Assembly: GCA_937888805.1 (NCBI GenBank)
Contig: CALBEY010000101.1
Location: 1-34,656, forward strand
Direction of reading: 5' to 3'
Length of the DNA: 34,656 nucleotides
Source of the DNA: an uncultured Burkholderiaceae bacterium
GTDB lineage: Bacteria; Pseudomonadota; Gammaproteobacteria; Burkholderiales; Burkholderiaceae_B
This document shows positions 1-6,782 of this stretch, one piece after another. A program made the position numbers and the translations under genes. Numbering within the stretch: the stretch's first letter is position 1; every line of letters begins with the position of its first letter. The notes beneath the pieces are model-generated. The model was not told the DNA's origin and searched no databases. It saw only the letters and a list, made by a program, of their open reading frames with translations.

Positions 1-656
1 ATGACAAACCCGCCAGCAATCATGACGGGCAGTGTGTCAGAGACATCGGCCAAGCGCACGGCCATATCAGCAATGTTTAAGGTTCCCGTCATCATGTAGA
101 GGTAACCCACGCCGATCAAATAAAACGTGGCTCCTATGGTGCCGGTCACCAAGTACTTGAAACTCGCGGTCAAGGCTTGACGCTTAGGGCCGTTGGCCAC
201 CATGACGTATGACGCTAGCGACGAGATCTCCATGAATACAAAAATATTGAAAGCGTCGCCGGTAACCGTGATGCCCAATAAGCCCGTCATCGCCAGTAAC
301 CAGCATGAGTAAAGCAAAGCCTGATGCCCTGTGCCAACTTCGGCATTCATGCTTTCGCGGCCTGCGACCAACGCCACGGTCGATGCCCCAGAGATGATCA
401 TCAACATCATTGCCGACAATGGGCCAATTGTGAGCCCAATGCCGAACGGTACTGGCCAATTACCGAGTTCGTAGTAAATCACACCGGTCTGCATGACCTG
501 AGCTGCAAGCGCAATGGCCATGGCAAACGTCAGCGCACTGGTCAAGGTTGCCACCAACCATGGCAGGTTGCCACGACTGGCCAGCAAAGCCAAAAGCGGC
601 GCCACAAATAAGGGCAAAACGACCACTAAGACGGGAAGTTGTTCAGCCAAAGTCAT
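1..656 (-). CDS. mrpD: Mrp antiporter subunit D, partial (C-terminus beyond the left edge)
   Basis: Proton-translocating membrane subunit of an Mrp (Mnh/Sha) Na+/H+ antiporter, homologous to NuoL/M/N of complex I. The reading frame is open from an ATG at 656 to the window edge, 218 codons; the family is usually near 500 residues, so over half is missing. The visible part is almost entirely hydrophobic helices. It contains the TM5-type motif NIFVFMEISSLASY, with the conserved glutamate at about residue 143, and SFKYLVTGT, with the conserved lysine at about 167. Both residues belong to the proton path in this family. The ATG overlaps the stop codon of mrpC (ATGA), so the two are probably translationally coupled. 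It could be any D-like paralogue, since some Mrp operons carry two, but the family assignment is firm. Confidence 0.93.
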   Translation of the reverse strand, partial: MTLAEQLPVLVVVLPLFVAPLLALLASRGNLPWLVATLTSALTFAMAIALAAQVMQTGVIYYELGNWPVPFGIGLTIGPLSAMMLMIISGASTVALVAGRESMNAEVGTGHQALLYSCWLLAMTGLLGITVTGDAFNIFVFMEISSLASYVMVANGPKRQALTASFKYLVTGTIGATFYLIGVGYLYMMTGTLNIADMAVRLADVSDTLPVMIAGGFV

Positions 657-1015
657 GATTCGTGATCCAACCTGCGGATGTCGCTTTCTTCGATCGAGCC
701 ATACTCCTCACGGATACGAATGGCCAACGCCAGACCCAAGGCAGTCACTGCAATCCCAACCACAATGGCAGTCAGAATCAAAACTTGGGGAATAGGATTG
801 GCGTAAAGCTGTCCAGGTTCAGGCACACCTTGCATGATCGGGCCTGTACCACCCTCGACCTTATCCATGGTGATGTAAAGCAAGAACACCGCTGATTGAA
901 AAATACCCAAGCCGATCATGCGCTTAACATAGTTGCCTTTGACGAGCACCGCGTATAGCCCAACGATCAGCAACAGAATAAAAATCCAGTAGTTGTATAG
1001 ACCCAATAAAGTCAT
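653..1015 (-). CDS. mrpC: Mrp antiporter subunit C (NuoK-like)
   Basis: Small membrane subunit of the Mrp cation/proton antiporter, related to NuoK of complex I. The 120-residue length is typical for MrpC. Three hydrophobic segments are visible: about residues 8-25, 30-50 and 73-100. The last contains the family-like stretch PIPQVLILTAIVVGIAVTAL. The C-terminus is charged and probably cytoplasmic. It lies between the fused A'B subunit (20-bp gap) and mrpD (4-bp ATGA overlap), the expected B-C-D order. The assignment rests on motif, size and position together. Confidence 0.93.
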   Translation of the reverse strand: MTLLGLYNYWIFILLLIVGLYAVLVKGNYVKRMIGLGIFQSAVFLLYITMDKVEGGTGPIMQGVPEPGQLYANPIPQVLILTAIVVGIAVTALGLALAIRIREEYGSIEESDIRRLDHES

Positions 1016-1035
1016 GGTTTTGTCCGTGTTATTAG

Positions 1036-2025
1036 TTAGTAAGTGGGTCGGTTCGCAAAGGCGTTAAAAACCATAACCAAAACGGTGGTGACCGTCAGAC
1101 CCACACCAAATTCAACCAACAAAATGCCGAAATACTGTCCAACCACTGGGTCAGGCCACAGCACGTTGTAGTCTAGGAAGGCGCCCCCAAGCAGCATGCA
1201 AACCAAACCCACGCTGGTGTAGAGTGTTGCCCCAAAGACCGCCAAGCGCAGCATGACTTTTTCAGGCATGGCCTTGGCTGAACGATCGGCTCCTTCCAAA
1301 ATGCCGTACAACATGACCGCAGCGGCAAACAAAGCCCCCGCCGAGAACCCGCCGCCTGGGGTGTACTTGCCGTGGAACTGAACCACCAATGCAAACAACA
1401 TCAACAGCGGTATCACCAGCTTGCCGACCACGCGCAGAATGGAATGATGCTGTACGCCACGAACCTTGGCGGCCAAGGCCTCGCTAGAGACGGATTGGCG
1501 GCCTTTGGGCTTAAAGCTCAGCACGGACAATACGCCGATACCCGCGGTGAAAATCACGATGACTTCACCCAAGGTATCGTAGCCACGAAAGGATGCCAAG
1601 ATCGCTGTGACAACGTTGGGGATATTAATTAATTTAGGCGTTTGCTCGAGGTACCAGGGTGCCACGTGTTGGTGAACAGGTGCCATCGGATCACCAAGCA
1701 TGGGTTGCTGGAAGGTCGCCACGAACAGAGCCAGCGCCAACACGCCCAATACAGCCATCGGAAACCAACTGACTCTGGATCGAATAGCCTCTTTTTCACC
1801 GGTCAAGGCCAAGGCGCCCATGAAGAGCACCGTTGACACACCAGCACCCACAGCCGCTTCGGTCAAAGCCACGTCGGCGGCATCAAGGATGAAAAAGTTA
1901 GAGGCCATCAGTAAACTAAAAATGCCAAACCACATGCTCGCCACGAACAAGTTAGTGGCCATAACAGTGGCAATCGCTGCCACGGCTACCAACGTCAAGG
2001 TGATGAGACCAATGAGTGCAATCAT
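1036..2025 (-). CDS. mrpB: Mrp antiporter fused subunit: DUF4040 (MrpA C-terminal) + MbhE-like + MnhB domains
   Basis: Membrane subunit of the Mrp antiporter, 329 residues, more than twice the usual length of a stand-alone MrpB. Three blocks can be read. Residues about 1-80 resemble DUF4040 of the MrpA C-terminus, including ADVALTEAAVGAG with its conserved glutamate. Residues about 85-170 resemble the MbhE-like part (NVVTAILASFRGYDTLGE). Residues about 190-325 form an MnhB domain with GKYTPGGGFSAGALFA. The gene thus joins parts that are separate genes in some relatives (mbhD, mbhE and mbhF in Pyrococcus). It starts inside the stop of mrpG (ATGA at 2022-2025). No full-length MrpA lies upstream of it; any MrpA-like N-terminal part would have to be beyond the left edge. 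Confidence 0.9.
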   Translation of the reverse strand: MIALIGLITLTLVAVAAIATVMATNLFVASMWFGIFSLLMASNFFILDAADVALTEAAVGAGVSTVLFMGALALTGEKEAIRSRVSWFPMAVLGVLALALFVATFQQPMLGDPMAPVHQHVAPWYLEQTPKLINIPNVVTAILASFRGYDTLGEVIVIFTAGIGVLSVLSFKPKGRQSVSSEALAAKVRGVQHHSILRVVGKLVIPLLMLFALVVQFHGKYTPGGGFSAGALFAAAVMLYGILEGADRSAKAMPEKVMLRLAVFGATLYTSVGLVCMLLGGAFLDYNVLWPDPVVGQYFGILLVEFGVGLTVTTVLVMVFNAFANRPTY

Positions 2026-2360
2026 GACTCTCTGCCCTCCTTCGGTGGGTCTTGCTCGCCAAGCTCAGGCTTTAAACCACCGAGCAACGCCGTGTTGCCC
2101 AAGGCGTAAGACGACACAGGGCCGGTAAAAAGCAAAAACACCAAAATGGCCAAAAGCTTAAACGTTGCCAATTCCCAACCCGAATGCAGCATCAAGCCAG
2201 TCAAAATCAACATCGTTCCCAAGGTCTCAGTCACGCTTGCCGCATGAATCCGGGTGTAGAGATCAGGCATGCGGATAACACCCACGCCACCCACCAATAC
2301 AAAAAAACCGCCCGCCACCAAAAGCAACCCTGACAACCAATCGAAGATCGTGCCCATCAT
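2022..2360 (-). CDS. mrpG: Mrp antiporter subunit G
   Basis: Small membrane subunit of the Mrp antiporter, 112 residues with three hydrophobic segments. The stretch GVGVIRMPDLYTRIHAASVT is the MnhG/PhaG signature; it follows the first helix and precedes the second (TLGTMLILTGLMLHSG). The C-terminal tail, about 25 residues, is polar. The start overlaps the mrpF stop, and the stop overlaps the next start, so E-F-G-A'B are packed without gaps. Confidence 0.92.
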   Translation of the reverse strand: MMGTIFDWLSGLLLVAGGFFVLVGGVGVIRMPDLYTRIHAASVTETLGTMLILTGLMLHSGWELATFKLLAILVFLLFTGPVSSYALGNTALLGGLKPELGEQDPPKEGRES

Positions 2361-2674
2361 GATGAGGCCCCATCTTGATCGCTACCCGTTGTTGGGACGG
2401 CTTGTGTGGACCGCACTGCCTGGCGGGCCTCACGATTCTGAAAAAATTGCAACACAGCCAACACCCCGATGAAATTAATCAACGCGTAAGCGAGTGCCAA
2501 ATCTAAAAAGTCAGGGCGCTCATACAAGTAAGCCACGACGGCCACAAACAACACCGTCTTGGTGCCAAACATATTCATGGCTAGGATGCGATCGTAGATG
2601 GTGGGTCCCTTTAGCCCCCGTATTGTGGCCATCACCATCGTGACCAAAATGGCCAAACCCGCGGCAATCAACAT
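2357..2674 (-). CDS. mrpF: Mrp antiporter subunit F
   Basis: Small membrane subunit of the Mrp antiporter, 105 residues. The first helix (residues 1-18) is followed by the MrpF motif RGLKGPTIYDRILAMNMFGT and two more helices ending near residue 78. The tail is polar and rich in Gln, Thr and Asp. Its ATG shares a base with the mrpE stop (TAATG) and its stop overlaps the mrpG start. Size, motif and position all agree with MrpF/PhaF. Confidence 0.93.
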   Translation of the reverse strand: MLIAAGLAILVTMVMATIRGLKGPTIYDRILAMNMFGTKTVLFVAVVAYLYERPDFLDLALAYALINFIGVLAVLQFFQNREARQAVRSTQAVPTTGSDQDGASS

Positions 2675-3156
2675 TAGCGTTCTCCTTTGCCGTGCAGACG
2701 GGCCACTCGGTCGTTCATGTCACCTGTGAGAACACCCTCAGCCCCTTCGGCGGTTAAAGCATGCACGGTAACCAAACCGTTTTCATCAATGTCAGTGGTT
2801 AGCGTCCCTGGCGTGAGCGTGATGGAATTACCAAACAAAACCTCCCGGACTTCACCACGGCCTTTTGCTTGAACAGTGATCATGGTGGGGCTGATGGGCA
2901 TGTTTTTTGCGAGAATGATTTTGGTGACCTGCAAACTCGAGATCACGATTTCTTTGAGTAGCCAAACCCAATACGCAAAAATGCCAATACCCAGATGCAT
3001 GGGCACAGACTCATGATCGACGGTGTCGAATCGGCGTACCAGCCAAACCACTAGCGCACAGGAGGCAAGGCCAAGGAACAGCATTAACGGTAGATAAAGT
3101 CCCGACAGCAAAAGCCACAATACGGCTAGCGTGACAAATAAAACAACAGTCTGCAT
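2674..3156 (-). CDS. mrpE: Mrp antiporter subunit E
   Basis: First gene of the Mrp operon, about 160 residues. Two or three hydrophobic segments in the first 80 residues are followed by a soluble domain carrying the MrpE/PhaE motif NSITLTPGTLTTDI. An ATG at 3156 is preferred: on the minus strand it is preceded by AGGGTGG seven bases upstream, a good Shine-Dalgarno site. The open frame extends 12 codons further upstream to 3192, but those residues (FQQRQGGRH) are not membrane-like and lack such a site. Transcription probably starts near 3255, leaving a leader of roughly 100 bases with a cluster of inverted half-sites. Confidence 0.91.
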   Translation of the reverse strand: MQTVVLFVTLAVLWLLLSGLYLPLMLFLGLASCALVVWLVRRFDTVDHESVPMHLGIGIFAYWVWLLKEIVISSLQVTKIILAKNMPISPTMITVQAKGRGEVREVLFGNSITLTPGTLTTDIDENGLVTVHALTAEGAEGVLTGDMNDRVARLHGKGER

Positions 3157-3191
3157 GTGACGGCCACCCTGTCTTTGTTGAAACAAAACCA

Positions 3192-3218
3192 ATGTCGGAC
3201 ATGATGTCGTTAGACATC
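3192..3218. promoter_or_regulatory. Four alternating ATGTC/GACAT half-sites in the mrp leader
   Basis: Two adjacent inverted repeats. ATGTC (3192-3196), one base, GACAT (3198-3202) is perfect. GATGTC (3203-3208), four bases, GACATC (3213-3218) is also perfect. The element lies about 35 bases upstream of the mrpE start and downstream of the predicted transcription start near 3255. It could be an operator for a dimeric regulator or an RNA hairpin in the leader. The repeat is seen directly; the function is inferred. Confidence 0.5.
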
Positions 3219-3261
3219 GATTGCCCTTGATTACCCAGCCAAGGGGTCGAACTCTCGGGGC

Positions 3262-3290
3262 ATTATAGGGTCACTGTCGCATTATGGAAA
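3262..3290 (-). promoter_or_regulatory. Sigma-70-type promoter for the mrp operon
   Basis: On the minus strand, TTTCCA (3290-3285, four of six consensus bases) is followed after exactly 17 bases by a perfect TATAAT (3267-3262). The predicted start is near 3255, about 100 bases before mrpE. The rest of the 297-bp space up to the CoA-transferase start at 3454 shows no equally convincing plus-strand promoter. Confidence 0.65.
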
Positions 3291-3453
3291 ATCGACAGGC
3301 TGCCCCTTAACCATTGACCACTCAGCGTATTTGAGTCTGTTGCCATGCTTTGCCCAAATCACAATTGCTGCAGTGCGGACTAGGCAAGGGTAGTCTTTTA
3401 AAGGATGATCGTACTGAACGACTCTTAATACCAAAGCGAAACATCCACACGAC

Positions 3454-4677
3454 ATGGCACAACAAATATTTGCGGGTTTAAAAATTCTCGACCTGACTCG
3501 CATTGTGGCCGGTCCACTGTGCACCCAGAACATGGCTGATATGGGCGCAACGGTCTACAAAATTGAAAAGCCTGGCATGGGTGATGACTCACGCGTCATG
3601 GGACCCAAACCGAGCGTCGCCGACGGTCAACGACCGATTGATGCCGCCATGACATTCCTTGCTTACAACCGCGGCAAGCACTCCGTCACCATCGACATCA
3701 CACAACCCGAGGGTGCCGCGCTTGTCCGGGCATTGGCCTCGCACTGCGATGTCATGCTCGAGAACTACAAGTCCGGTAGTCTTAAAAAGCTAGGCTTGGA
3801 TTACGACAGCATCAAGGCCATCAATCCCAGCATCATTTATTGCTCACTGACTGGCTTCGGCCATGACGGGCCCTATGCGGGACGACCCGCGTATGACTTT
3901 ATTTTGCAGGGCATGGCTGGGCCCATGAGCACTTGTGGCCAACCCGACGGCTCGCCAGGGGCTTCACCCATGCGTACCTCCATGCCCACCACGGACCTCA
4001 TCACGGGTCTTTATATGAACGTGGCGATTGTGAGTGCGCTTTATCACCGCTTAACCACTGGCGAGGGTCAATACATCGAATCAACCCTGCTTGATGCCTC
4101 CGTCGCCTATAACGGGCACTTGGCCGTGAGTTATTTGAATTCTGGCGTGGTTCCAAAACGTGAAGGCAATGCCAATCCGATCGCAGCGCCTTCAGACGTG
4201 TTCGCCTGCGCTGACGGCCACCTGATCATCGCGGCCGGCAACGACCGGCAGTTTGAGAGCTTGTGTGAAGCCATTGAAATGCCTCACCTGATAAAGGATG
4301 CCCGCTTCATCAACAGTCAGCAGCGCATCGAAAACCGCGAGGTGCTAAGCGAGCAACTCGCGCAACGGATTTTGCAACACGGCAAAACCCATTGGCTGGA
4401 ACGCTGCCGCGAGTTCAACGTGCCAAGCGGCCCCATTAACAACATGCAAGAGGTCTTTGAAGACCCCGCGGTCAAACACCGTGGCATTGTGGTTGATGTG
4501 CCCACATCTGGCGGGACCTCTCTAAAACTGGTGAGAAACCCCATGCGCTTCGCCAAAACACCCGTCGAGCACCGCGCCCCGCCAGAGCTTGGCGCTGACA
4601 CCGACCAAGTGCTGGCTCAGGAGCTCAACCTCGATAAAGCGGCGCTTGATGCACTCAAGCAAAGGGGCGTGATTTAG
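3454..4677 (+). CDS. CaiB/BaiF family (class III) CoA-transferase
   Basis: Predicted family III CoA-transferase, moving CoA between acyl-CoA and a free carboxylic acid; the substrate cannot be read from sequence. The 407 residues match the family length. The N-terminus GLKILDLTRIVAGPLCTQNMADMGA is the usual CoA-binding start, followed by VYKIEKPGMGDDSR. The catalytic aspartate should be D181 in MPTTDLITGLY, by analogy with Asp169 of formyl-CoA transferase. YNRGKHSVTID and CSLTGFGHDGPY are further family signatures. No strong Shine-Dalgarno site precedes the ATG, but the N-terminus aligns with the family start. An amidase follows after 97 bp on the same strand and may be co-expressed. Confidence 0.9.
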   Translation: MAQQIFAGLKILDLTRIVAGPLCTQNMADMGATVYKIEKPGMGDDSRVMGPKPSVADGQRPIDAAMTFLAYNRGKHSVTIDITQPEGAALVRALASHCDVMLENYKSGSLKKLGLDYDSIKAINPSIIYCSLTGFGHDGPYAGRPAYDFILQGMAGPMSTCGQPDGSPGASPMRTSMPTTDLITGLYMNVAIVSALYHRLTTGEGQYIESTLLDASVAYNGHLAVSYLNSGVVPKREGNANPIAAPSDVFACADGHLIIAAGNDRQFESLCEAIEMPHLIKDARFINSQQRIENREVLSEQLAQRILQHGKTHWLERCREFNVPSGPINNMQEVFEDPAVKHRGIVVDVPTSGGTSLKLVRNPMRFAKTPVEHRAPPELGADTDQVLAQELNLDKAALDALKQRGVI

Positions 4678-4774
4678 CACTGTTGCCCTTTGGCCCAATT
4701 ATTGCTTACCAAACAAAAGGTTGATGCTTAATTAAGTTAACGAATTTCATCACAACAATCACGAGGGGAAGAAC

Positions 4775-6196
4775 GTGACCGTCGATATCGCTTTTAAAAC
4801 AATGACCGAATTGGCCGAGGGTCTGGCCACCAAACAATTCAGTTCCCAAGAGGTCGCAGAACACTTCTTGGGCCGCATCAGCAAAGCCAATAAAAAGCTT
4901 CACGCTTATGTCTCGGTTGACGCAGACATGACATTAGCAATGGCACGTGCAGCCGATGATCGCCGAGCCAAGGGCATTTCTCTGAGCGCATTGGATGGCG
5001 TACCGTTTGCGGCCAAAGACCTTTGCGAACTCAAAGGCCACGTCACCACGGCGGGCTCCCAAGCTTGGCGCGAGCGTCGCAGTGACACTGACTGCACTGC
5101 TCTGATGAAACTGCTTCGCAGCGGTATGGTGATGCTCGGCAAAACCCACATGGTGGAGTTTGCCTTTGGCGGCTGGGGAACCAATCCCGTTATGGGCACG
5201 CCATGGAACCCCTGGGATCTTCAGACCCATCGGGTGCCTGGCGGCTCATCAAGCGGCTCCGGCGTGGCCGTCGCGGCTGGCTTGGCACCGGCTGCCATTG
5301 GCTCAGACACAGGCGGCTCGGTACGTATTCCATCGGCACTAAACGGCCTGACTGGCCTTAAAACAACCCACGGCCTGATCAGCTTACATGGGGCAGTCGC
5401 CTTGTCGTCCACGCTCGACACCATTGGGCCCATGACTCACAGCGCCATGGATGCGGGTGCTTGGACCGCCCTCATGGCGGGTCCCGATCCGCTTGATCCA
5501 GGTAGTCTTAACCACCCCGCCTTTGAATGGCGCAGCGATCAGCCGCTGGGCAAACAGCCCCTAGCGGGGGTGCATCTGGCCGTTTTGCCGGCGAATCAAT
5601 ACCCAATGACGGTCGACGAGGCATCTTTGCAAGCGTTTGAAGATGCGTGCAAAGTATTCACCTCTCTTGGTGCCCGTCTCACCGAGCTCTCGCTTCCCTT
5701 TGACTTTGACGACCTGATGAAGCGAAACGGCCAAATCATTGCCGCTGAAGCCTTTGCGATTCACGGGAGTTACATTGATGATGCCAAGCTACCCCTTGGC
5801 CCAGCTGTGCGCCATCGGATCAAAGGAGGCCAGTCCATTTCAGCGGGGCAATATGTGCAAGCCCTTGCGCATCGACGCGCTTCTAGCGCCCAATGGGGTG
5901 ACTTGATGCGAAATTACGCCGCCCTTTTGACGCCCGCCATCCCTTTCCCCGCCATTGCGCTGTCAGAGGTCGATGAGCTGCAAACACCCATGGCGTCATT
6001 TTCCCGCGCGGGTAACTACCTGACGGCTTGCGGCTTAGTCTTGCCGGCTGGTTTGAATAGCGCCGGTTTGCCCCTCAGCGTGCAACTACTAGGCAAGGCC
6101 TTCTCTGAGGCCGAGTTACTGCGAATTGGTGTGGCCTTTCAGCACGTCACAAACTGGCACCGGGCAAAGCCAGACCTCGCCGGCGTCGGGCTGTAA
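4775..6196 (+). CDS. Amidase signature family hydrolase
   Basis: Predicted amidase (GatA/fatty-acid-amide-hydrolase fold), hydrolysing an unknown amide. The Ser-cisSer-Lys triad can be placed: K81 in DGVPFAAKDL, the cis-serine in GGSSSGSG (158-160) and the nucleophile S182 in TGGSVRIPSALNGLTGLK. Its 473 residues are normal for the family. The GTG start is supported by GAGGGGA a few bases upstream. It is probably not GatA: gatC and gatB are not adjacent, and the neighbour is a CoA-transferase. A hairpin 5 bases after the stop probably ends the transcript. The substrate is unknown. Confidence 0.88.
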   Translation: MTVDIAFKTMTELAEGLATKQFSSQEVAEHFLGRISKANKKLHAYVSVDADMTLAMARAADDRRAKGISLSALDGVPFAAKDLCELKGHVTTAGSQAWRERRSDTDCTALMKLLRSGMVMLGKTHMVEFAFGGWGTNPVMGTPWNPWDLQTHRVPGGSSSGSGVAVAAGLAPAAIGSDTGGSVRIPSALNGLTGLKTTHGLISLHGAVALSSTLDTIGPMTHSAMDAGAWTALMAGPDPLDPGSLNHPAFEWRSDQPLGKQPLAGVHLAVLPANQYPMTVDEASLQAFEDACKVFTSLGARLTELSLPFDFDDLMKRNGQIIAAEAFAIHGSYIDDAKLPLGPAVRHRIKGGQSISAGQYVQALAHRRASSAQWGDLMRNYAALLTPAIPFPAIALSEVDELQTPMASFSRAGNYLTACGLVLPAGLNSAGLPLSVQLLGKAFSEAELLRIGVAFQHVTNWHRAKPDLAGVGL

Positions 6197-6201
6197 ATGG
6201 G

Positions 6202-6243
6202 TCGGCAAGCGAGCGTCTTAGCATTAAAACGCTCGCTTGCCGA
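6202..6243. terminator. Strong hairpin after the amidase gene
   Basis: A perfect 15-bp inverted repeat, TCGGCAAGCGAGCGT (6202-6216) and its complement (6229-6243), with a 12-base loop that can itself form three more pairs. It is followed by GAATTTTA, a short T-run. It starts 5 bases after the amidase stop. Most likely a terminator separating the amidase from the fmdB-aspS group, although the T-tract is weak. Confidence 0.7.
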
Positions 6244-6318
6244 TCGAATTTTAGTAAAAGGCGCTAAAATCATGGGCTTTCCATCGAATTTGTAGAACTT
6301 TTGCTGAAGGAGTAAAAG

Positions 6319-6717
6319 GTGCCCATTTACGCCTACCGTTGCACCGAATGCGGACACGCTGAAGACGTTCTGCAGAAAATGTCTGATGCGAAGCTGACGG
6401 ACTGTCCCGCCTGCGGCAAGTCAACCTACGCCAAGCAAGTCACCGCGGCGGGTTTTCAGCTCAAAGGCTCGGGTTGGTATGTAACTGATTTTCGCAATAA
6501 CAGCGACAAGCCCAGCACGGTCACTGCGCCCAGCACCACAACGGGCGCTGACAGCTCGCCAGCTGCGTCCTCGACAGCCGCTGGCTCAGCCAGTGATACC
6601 AAATCTGGTGATAGCAAGCCTAGCGCAAGCCAAACGAGCGACAGCAAATCGAGTATCAGTAAACCCAGTGAAAGCAAACCGAGCTCACCAGCACCGGCTG
6701 CCGCTGGCAGCAATTAG
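6319..6717 (+). CDS. FmdB-family zinc ribbon protein with Ser-rich tail
   Basis: Small putative regulatory protein of the FmdB/CxxC family. Residues 1-57 form the conserved domain: MPIYAYRCTECG with one CxxC at 8-11 and a second at 29-32 (CPACG), likely binding one zinc, then GFQLKGSGWYVTDF. Residues about 60-132 are low-complexity, rich in Ser, Lys, Pro and Ala, with repeated SKPS units, and probably disordered. The GTG start has AAGGAG seven bases upstream. aspS follows after 65 bp. The molecular function of the family is not well defined; a redox or metal-sensing role is only a guess. Confidence 0.87.
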   Translation: MPIYAYRCTECGHAEDVLQKMSDAKLTDCPACGKSTYAKQVTAAGFQLKGSGWYVTDFRNNSDKPSTVTAPSTTTGADSSPAASSTAAGSASDTKSGDSKPSASQTSDSKSSISKPSESKPSSPAPAAAGSN

Positions 6718-6736
6718 CCGCCAAATAATGCCTTTT

Positions 6737-6756
6737 CCGGGGTGCTAGCACCCCGG
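6737..6756. promoter_or_regulatory. Perfect 20-bp palindrome upstream of aspS
   Basis: CCGGGGTGCT is followed directly by its exact reverse complement AGCACCCCGG. It sits 20 bases after the fmdB stop and 26 bases before the aspS start, just ahead of its AAGGAG. There is no T-run after it, so a simple terminator is unlikely. A protein-binding operator or a GC-rich RNA hairpin in the aspS leader are both possible. Confidence 0.5.
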
Positions 6757-6782
6757 GCCTGCCCCATAAGGAGCACTTCCGA

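Noticed and set aside
4775..6196. GatA subunit of GatCAB, given the AspRS residues
   Set aside because: Neither gatC nor gatB adjoins it, and the context is a CoA-transferase; it fits a general amidase better.
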